Of a stretch of DNA of 64,000 nucleotides, positions 59,475 to 64,000 are shown in pieces; positions within the stretch are counted from its first letter, which is position 1, and every line of letters begins with the position of its first letter. The notes under the pieces are model-generated. The model saw only the letters and a list, made by a program, of their open reading frames with translations, had not been told where the DNA came from and ran no database searches. The translations under genes and the position numbers were made by a program. Source of the DNA: Streptomyces sp. Ag109_O5-1 (GTDB lineage Bacteria > Actinomycetota > Actinomycetes > Streptomycetales > Streptomycetaceae); NCBI RefSeq assembly GCF_003814875.1, contig NZ_RKQF01000001.1:10478001-10542000 (forward strand). Reading direction: 5' to 3'.

Positions 59475-61349
59475 GTGAATGACGCAGGCCTGGGGAATTC
59501 CCCTACCCCCGCCCGGCCGTTCGACGTCACCGACGAGCAGCTCAGCACCGAGCTCAAGCAGTGGACGGGCACCGCGCCCGCCCTGCACCCCGTCGGCGAA
59601 CTCCTCGACCGGCACTGGGAAGCGGCCTTCGCTTACGCCCGTCTGTGCACCGACGGGACGCGCGGCGCGGGAATGCTCACCACCGCCGCATTCACCCGGC
59701 TCTTCGGCGAATCCCTCCGCCAGGCCGGCCCGACCGCTGCTTGGCGCCCCCAAATCCTCGTCACCGTCCGCCGTATTGCCGCCGAATGGGACAACGACGG
59801 GCGCGGCGAACTGCTGCACCCCGAACTGCGCGCCGGAAAGGGGGAGCGGGCCGCTTCCCGGCTGCTCCCGCCCGCGAACCGGCGGCTGCTCTCCCGCGCC
59901 TTCCAGCGGCTGACCCAGTCCTCGCGCGCCGTGCTGTGGCACACCGAAGTCGAGTCCGAGCCGCTGTCGACCCCCGCCGGGCTGCTGGGCCTCGACGAGC
60001 AGGACGCGGAGGTCGAGTTGCGCCGGGCCCGCGAGCGGCTGCGCGAGGAGTGCCTCCAGGTGCACCGCGAGCTCGCCCACGAGGACGAGTGCCAGCGCTA
60101 CGTCCGGATGATCGACGTGACCTTCCGGCGCGGCGGGGTCGACGTCGACCGGGACCTCCAGCAGCACCTGAACGGCTGCAAGCACTGCCGGTTCACCGCC
60201 GACCAGCTCCACCAGTTCAACGGGGGCCTCGGTATCGCCCTCGCGGAGGCCGTGCTCGGCTGGGGTGCCCGTGCCTACCTGGAGTCCCGGGCGGGCCTCA
60301 TGTCGGAGCCCGCCGAGCCGGCGGCCGCGCCCGTCGGCGGACCCGCGGGCGGATTCGCGGGCGGTGAGGCCTTCGCGCCGGCGACGCCCGCGCCGGGCAA
60401 GGACCTGAGGGTGCACCCCGTCGCCTCCCGGCGCGCCGCGCAGCGCGCCGCCCGCCGGGTCCGGGTCCGGCGCCGCAACCTCGCCGTGGCGGTGGGCACG
60501 GTGAGCGGACTGGTCGTGCTGCCGCTGGTGCTGTGGGCGGTGCTCGGCTCCGGCGACGACTCCGGTTCGTCCGCCTCCGCCAAGCCCTCCGCCACGCCCG
60601 GTACCGGCAAGTCCACCTCGGGCCCGTCCTGGATCGGCACCAGCCAGACCACCCAGGGCACCCTCCGCGGCCGGCTGCACAACATCGCCTCCGGCCTCTG
60701 TATCGGCGTGGTCGGCAAGAAGGCCGTCAAGGGCGCCGAGACCGAACTCGCGGAGTGCTCCTCGGCGGCCGGCCAGCAGTGGACGTACGACAGCGACGGG
60801 CTGCTGCGCAACGGCGACGACCCCGGCCTCTGCCTCGACTCGCACCTCGGCTACTCCGTCCAGCTCGCCCCGTGCTCGTCCGCCACCGCGTCCGGCGGCC
60901 GGAGCATCCGCTACGACTTCACCCTCCAGGGCGTCCTGGTGCCCCGCTGGGACCAGGACCTGGCGCTCGCCCCGGCCGCCACCGACGGCGGTGGCGCCCT
61001 GGTGGTCAAGACCCGGACGAACGTCAGCGCCCAGCGCTGGGTGATGGACACCTCCCAGCCCGACCTGCAGATGCAGATCGTCAACTGGGACGCCGAGACC
61101 ACCCCGACCCCGACCGCGGCCGCCACCCCCACGACCAAGTCCGCGAAGACCCCCACCGCGACGCCCACCCCGTCGGCGTCGCAGACGACCGCACAGCCGA
61201 CGCCGTCGAGCACCACCGGCTACAACCCGTGCGCCGACTACCCGGGCTACTGCTACGGGGGCGGCCAGTACGGCGGCTGGGGCTACGGCGGCGGAGGTTA
61301 CGGGGGCGGCTACGGCGGAGGTTATGGCGGCGGTCACCGCGGTCACTGA
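59475..61349 (+). CDS. Sigma-like / zinc-finger / transmembrane / RICIN fusion protein
   Basis: 624 aa, multi-domain. Residues about 40-105 and 130-195 resemble ECF sigma regions 2 and 4 (LLDRHWEAAFAYARLCTDGT, LLSRAFQRLTQSSRAVLWHT). Then HLNGCKHC (231-238) gives the HxxxCxxC anti-sigma zinc motif. A basic stretch precedes one membrane helix (334-355). Outside: a ricin-type beta-trefoil with CIGVVGKKAV, QQWTYDSDGLL, CLDSHLG, QRWVM (about 395-525), a Thr/Pro linker and a Gly/Tyr tail (YGGGYGGG). GTG at 59475 after GGAAGG. Likely a sensor linking an extracellular glycan to transcription; inference. Confidence 0.85.
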   Translation: MNDAGLGNSPTPARPFDVTDEQLSTELKQWTGTAPALHPVGELLDRHWEAAFAYARLCTDGTRGAGMLTTAAFTRLFGESLRQAGPTAAWRPQILVTVRRIAAEWDNDGRGELLHPELRAGKGERAASRLLPPANRRLLSRAFQRLTQSSRAVLWHTEVESEPLSTPAGLLGLDEQDAEVELRRARERLREECLQVHRELAHEDECQRYVRMIDVTFRRGGVDVDRDLQQHLNGCKHCRFTADQLHQFNGGLGIALAEAVLGWGARAYLESRAGLMSEPAEPAAAPVGGPAGGFAGGEAFAPATPAPGKDLRVHPVASRRAAQRAARRVRVRRRNLAVAVGTVSGLVVLPLVLWAVLGSGDDSGSSASAKPSATPGTGKSTSGPSWIGTSQTTQGTLRGRLHNIASGLCIGVVGKKAVKGAETELAECSSAAGQQWTYDSDGLLRNGDDPGLCLDSHLGYSVQLAPCSSATASGGRSIRYDFTLQGVLVPRWDQDLALAPAATDGGGALVVKTRTNVSAQRWVMDTSQPDLQMQIVNWDAETTPTPTAAATPTTKSAKTPTATPTPSASQTTAQPTPSSTTGYNPCADYPGYCYGGGQYGGWGYGGGGYGGGYGGGYGGGHRGH

Positions 61350-61365
61350 GCCCGCGGGCTCAGTG
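61344..61365. terminator. Bidirectional terminator, 22-bp palindrome
   Basis: CACTGAGCCCG (61344-61354) directly followed by its perfect reverse complement CGGGCTCAGTG (61355-61365); lies between the convergent stops at 61349 and 61360. Confidence 0.7.
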
Positions 61366-61851
61366 GTGGTGGGGCGGCGGGGGCGGCATCGTGGTCAGAT
61401 CCGGCGCCCCCTCCGGCCACACCAGCAGCACCGGGCAGGGCGCGTGGTCGACGGCGAACCGCACCGCCTTGCCCAGGCTGTGCGGCCCGAGCCGGGACCG
61501 GTCGCCGTCCCGGGCCAGGATCAGCAGATCGGCCCCCTCGGCGGCGGCCACCACCTCCCGCTCCACCCGGCCGGCCCGCTCCAGCCGGGTGCACGCCCGC
61601 CCCAGCCGCGCCTCGGCCGCGTCGAGCAGTTCCGCCGCCGACGCCCTGCCGAGCTCCACCAGCCGTCCTTCCGGGTCCGGCTCCGAACCGGCCCGGCCCA
61701 GCAGACCGGCGAACGCGCCGTGCGCCAGCCCGGCCACCCCCGGCCCGGACACATGCAGCAGCACGACCTCGGACGCGGCCGGCGCATGGGCGCGCGCCGC
61801 GTCCACACAGGCCGGCCAGGTCCCCTCGTCCAGCCAGACGATCACCCGCAT
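61360..61851 (-). CDS. Universal stress protein
   Basis: 163-aa UspA-fold protein: MRVIVWLDEGTWPACVDAAR, VVLLHVSG, ADLLILARDGDRSRLGPHSL, VDHAPCPVLLVWPE. Ends in a poly-Pro/His tail (PPPPPHHH) that could bind metal. Immediately downstream of the transporter gene, 18 bp gap, so likely co-transcribed and possibly its regulator; cytoplasmic. Confidence 0.85.
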   Translation of the reverse strand: MRVIVWLDEGTWPACVDAARAHAPAASEVVLLHVSGPGVAGLAHGAFAGLLGRAGSEPDPEGRLVELGRASAAELLDAAEARLGRACTRLERAGRVEREVVAAAEGADLLILARDGDRSRLGPHSLGKAVRFAVDHAPCPVLLVWPEGAPDLTTMPPPPPHHH

Positions 61852-61869
61852 ACGGCCTCGGCCTCCCGG

Positions 61870-63066
61870 TCAGCTCCCGACCACCTGTAGCGCTCCCCAC
61901 AGTGCCACCACCGCCGCGCCCAGCGCAGTCGGCACGGCGAGCAGCCCCAGCCGGGTGAACTCCCGCAGATCCACCCCGTGGTCGTGCTGGTGCACGATCC
62001 TGCGCCACAGCAGCGTCGCGAGCGACCCGGCGTAGGTGAGGTTCGGTCCGATGTTCACCCCGAGCAGCACCGCCAGCACCGCACCCGGCCCGGTCGGCGC
62101 GACCAGCGGCAGCAGCACCAGTACGGCCGGGAGATTGTTGATGAGATTCGCCAGTACGGCGGCGAGCGCGGCGACACCCAGCAGCGCCGGCAGCCCGGTC
62201 CCGCCCGGCAGCACCCGCCCGAGGGCGTCGGCGAGCCCGTTGTCGACGACCGCCCGCACCACGACCCCCAGCGCCAGCACGAACGCCAGGAAGGCCGGGG
62301 CCGCGGCCTTCACGACCGTCACAGGGGTGGCCCGGCGCCGTACCAGCGCGCGTCCGGCCAGCGCCAGCGCACCCGCGCACGCGGCCCATGCCGGATCGAT
62401 GCCGACCGCGGAGGCGAGCACGAACCCGGCGAGCGTGCAGCCGACCGTCACCAGGGCGAACAGCGGCAGCCGCGGCGGCTCGCCGGTGTCCCTCGCCCCG
62501 GGCGCCGCGGTCGACAGGTCCCGGGCGAAGAACCACCGGAACACCAGGTATTCGGCGCCGATCGCGACCAGCCAGGGCAGCACCATCAGCGCCGCGAACC
62601 GGGTGAAGCTCAGCCCGCTGGCGGCGAACGCCAGCAGGTTCGTCAGATTGGACACCGGCAGCAGCAGCGAGGCGGTGTTGGACAGATGCGTGCACGCGTA
62701 GACGTGCGGTTTCGCCCGCACCCCGGACCGGGCCGCCGTCGCGAACACGACCGGCGTCAGCAGCACCACCGTCGCGTCCAGGCTCAGTACCGCCGTGATC
62801 ACCGACGCCAGCGCGAACACCGCCGTCAGCAGCCGGGCCGGCCGGCCGCCCGACCAGCGGGCCGTCCACGCCCCGCAGGCCTGGAACAGCCCCTCCACAT
62901 CGCAGAAGTGGGCGAGCACAAGGACGGCGGCGAGGAAACCCACCACCGGCCCGAGCTGCTCGACCTCCGCCCGGGCGTGGTCGAGCGAGATCGCCCCGGT
63001 GGCGACGACCACCCCCGCCGCAGGCACGGCAAGCACCGCCTCCGCCCAGCCGCGCGGCCGGATCAC
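61870..63066 (-). CDS. SLC13/ArsB-like ion transporter
   Basis: 398-aa integral membrane protein with about ten to eleven helices of the ArsB/NhaD (ion transporter superfamily) fold: HARAEVEQLGPVVGFLAAVL, LSLDATVVLLTPVVFATAA, ANLINNLPAVLVLLPLVAPT (helical-hairpin motif NLINNLPA), NIGPNLTYAGSLATLLWRR. Probably exports arsenite or exchanges anions/cations; no ars genes adjacent. The GTG at 63066 begins mid-helix; the frame continues upstream to a CTG at 63129 with a GAGGAA site and an N-terminal helix (AETLSVLLLAAVLAWAVIRP), which probably belongs to the protein. Confidence 0.9.
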   Translation of the reverse strand: MIRPRGWAEAVLAVPAAGVVVATGAISLDHARAEVEQLGPVVGFLAAVLVLAHFCDVEGLFQACGAWTARWSGGRPARLLTAVFALASVITAVLSLDATVVLLTPVVFATAARSGVRAKPHVYACTHLSNTASLLLPVSNLTNLLAFAASGLSFTRFAALMVLPWLVAIGAEYLVFRWFFARDLSTAAPGARDTGEPPRLPLFALVTVGCTLAGFVLASAVGIDPAWAACAGALALAGRALVRRRATPVTVVKAAAPAFLAFVLALGVVVRAVVDNGLADALGRVLPGGTGLPALLGVAALAAVLANLINNLPAVLVLLPLVAPTGPGAVLAVLLGVNIGPNLTYAGSLATLLWRRIVHQHDHGVDLREFTRLGLLAVPTALGAAVVALWGALQVVGS

Positions 63067-63187
63067 GGCCCAGGCGAGGACGGCTGCGAGCAGGAGGACG
63101 GACAGGGTCTCGGCGAGAGGCGTACTCAGGGTGTGTTCCTCGGGGCGTGATCAAATGCTGTCCGCCCATGAAAGCAGACGGACCCGG

Positions 63188-64000
63188 TTACGAGGACTGC
63201 GTACCCGCCGCGCCCAGGAACTCCGCCCAGCCGCCCGTCGGCTCCTGCCCCGGGTTCAGCGTGCGCAGCTTGCGCAGCACCGCCGGGTCCTGGGCCTCCA
63301 GCCACGCCACCAGCTGCTTGAAGGATACGAACCGCACATCGTCGTGCTCGGCCATCTTGCCGATCGCCTCCTCGACGGCGTCCATGTAGATGCCGCCGTT
63401 CCAGCGCTCGAAGTGGTTGCCGATGAAGAACGGTGCCCGGTTGGTGCTGTACGCCCGCTCGAAGCCCGCCACGTAGCTGTCACGGGCCTGGGTGCGCCAG
63501 GCGTCGTACTGGGTCTTGTCGCCCAGCGGGTTTCCGGCGGACTGGTTGTACATCATGTTGTAGTCCATCGACAGGACCTGGAAGGAGTGCCCGGGGAACG
63601 GTATGGACTGCAGCGGGAAGTCCCAGATCCGGTTGCCCTGCACCTTGCCCGGCCAGATCTGCAGGCCGCCGGGGGAGCTGGCGTCGTACTTCCAGCCGAG
63701 CGCGGCCGCGGTGGGCAGCAGGTTGGACTGGCCCTCCAGGCACGGGGTGCGGCCGCCGATCAGCTCCTTGCGGTAGTCGAAGGGCAGCGGCTCCAGGTCG
63801 GTGAAGCCGGTGTTGGTCTTCCACTTGGTGACGAAGTCCATGGCCTGGTCGATCTCGCTGCGCCACTCCGCGGGGGACCAGTTGCGCACACCGTCGCTGC
63901 CGCAGAAGTGCCCGTTGAAGTGGGTGCCTATCTCGTGGCCCTCCAGCCAGGCGGCGCGCACCTGCTGGATCGTGGAGTGGATGTGGCGGTCGGACAGGTA
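63188..64000 (-). CDS. Polysaccharide deacetylase-like protein (N-terminus beyond window)
   Basis: The frame is open to the right edge; 270 codons are visible. GHEIGTHFNGHFCG gives the HxxxH metal pair of the NodB/CE4 fold; later GWKYDASSPGGL, WDFPLQSIPFPGHSF, PFFIGNHFERWNGGIY. CE4 enzymes remove acetyl groups from chitin or peptidoglycan at the cell surface; whether this member is catalytic depends on the missing Asp in the N-terminus. A signal peptide would also lie outside the window. Confidence 0.85.
   Translation of the reverse strand, partial: YLSDRHIHSTIQQVRAAWLEGHEIGTHFNGHFCGSDGVRNWSPAEWRSEIDQAMDFVTKWKTNTGFTDLEPLPFDYRKELIGGRTPCLEGQSNLLPTAAALGWKYDASSPGGLQIWPGKVQGNRIWDFPLQSIPFPGHSFQVLSMDYNMMYNQSAGNPLGDKTQYDAWRTQARDSYVAGFERAYSTNRAPFFIGNHFERWNGGIYMDAVEEAIGKMAEHDDVRFVSFKQLVAWLEAQDPAVLRKLRTLNPGQEPTGGWAEFLGAAGTQSS

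Overview
The window looks like Streptomyces chromosome, or a close relative: extreme GC at third codon positions, GTG/TTG starts, a five-gene conservon, a DmdR1/IdeR-type iron box, TTA (bldA-type) codons, CYP105/CYP157/CYP102-type P450s and many divergently paired TetR/MarR/AraC regulators. The gene content is conditional and accessory rather than housekeeping. I saw no rRNA, tRNA, CRISPR array, insertion sequence or phage gene. The gene at each edge is incomplete.

Layout. 1-10 kb: AKR/AraC pair; an eight-cysteine pentapeptide protein; a heme-domain-only CYP102-type P450 with a divergent TetR; an iron-box-controlled DUF2470 gene; a Tat-exported lactonase; a FUSC-type transporter. 10-20 kb: quinone oxidoreductase; DUF3626 gene; a scar joining a 5'-truncated LuxR/PAS gene to the C-terminal fragment of a CYP102-type reductase; ROK regulator with a palindromic operator; hydrolase; SDR; small conserved genes; secreted GH16-RICIN glucanase; VanZ-like protein. 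20-30 kb: DUF4230 gene; a P450 with QxxR in place of ExxR and a TTA codon; methyltransferase; two-component pair; XRE/SDR pair; a prs-tuf paralogue pair; STAS protein; MarR with twin operators.

30-45 kb: aldehyde and alcohol dehydrogenases under the MarR sites; oxidoreductase; DUF1304-TetR operon; the conservon (cvnA-E) with two TTA codons and a CYP157-like P450 lacking ExxR; an 18-bp-stem terminator; then a 576-residue protein of no family I recognise, with a DDxxD motif and two CPLC motifs, downstream of a degenerate pentalenene-synthase-like remnant; permease-amidohydrolase operon with divergent TetR-flavoprotein pair. 46-64 kb: DUF4235, glutathionyl-hydroquinone-reductase-like protein, CDF transporter, deazaflavin-type enzyme, LysE exporter, CYP105-ferredoxin pair, SigJ-like sigma factor, azoreductase, TetR/NTF2 pair with twin operators, HFCD flavoprotein, AKR, PhyH dioxygenase/AraC pair, a sigma-like/zinc-finger/TM/ricin fusion, transporter-USP pair, partial polysaccharide deacetylase.

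How the genes work together. Most are one- or two-gene modules with their own regulator, several with visible palindromic operators. The most unusual block is 34.9-42.0 kb: a G-protein-like conservon whose translation probably depends on bldA tRNA, ending in an atypical P450 and facing the unrecognised large protein and terpene-cyclase remnant. The CYP102 story is also notable: a reductase-less heme domain at 3-4.5 kb and an orphan reductase tail at 12.4-13.2 kb.
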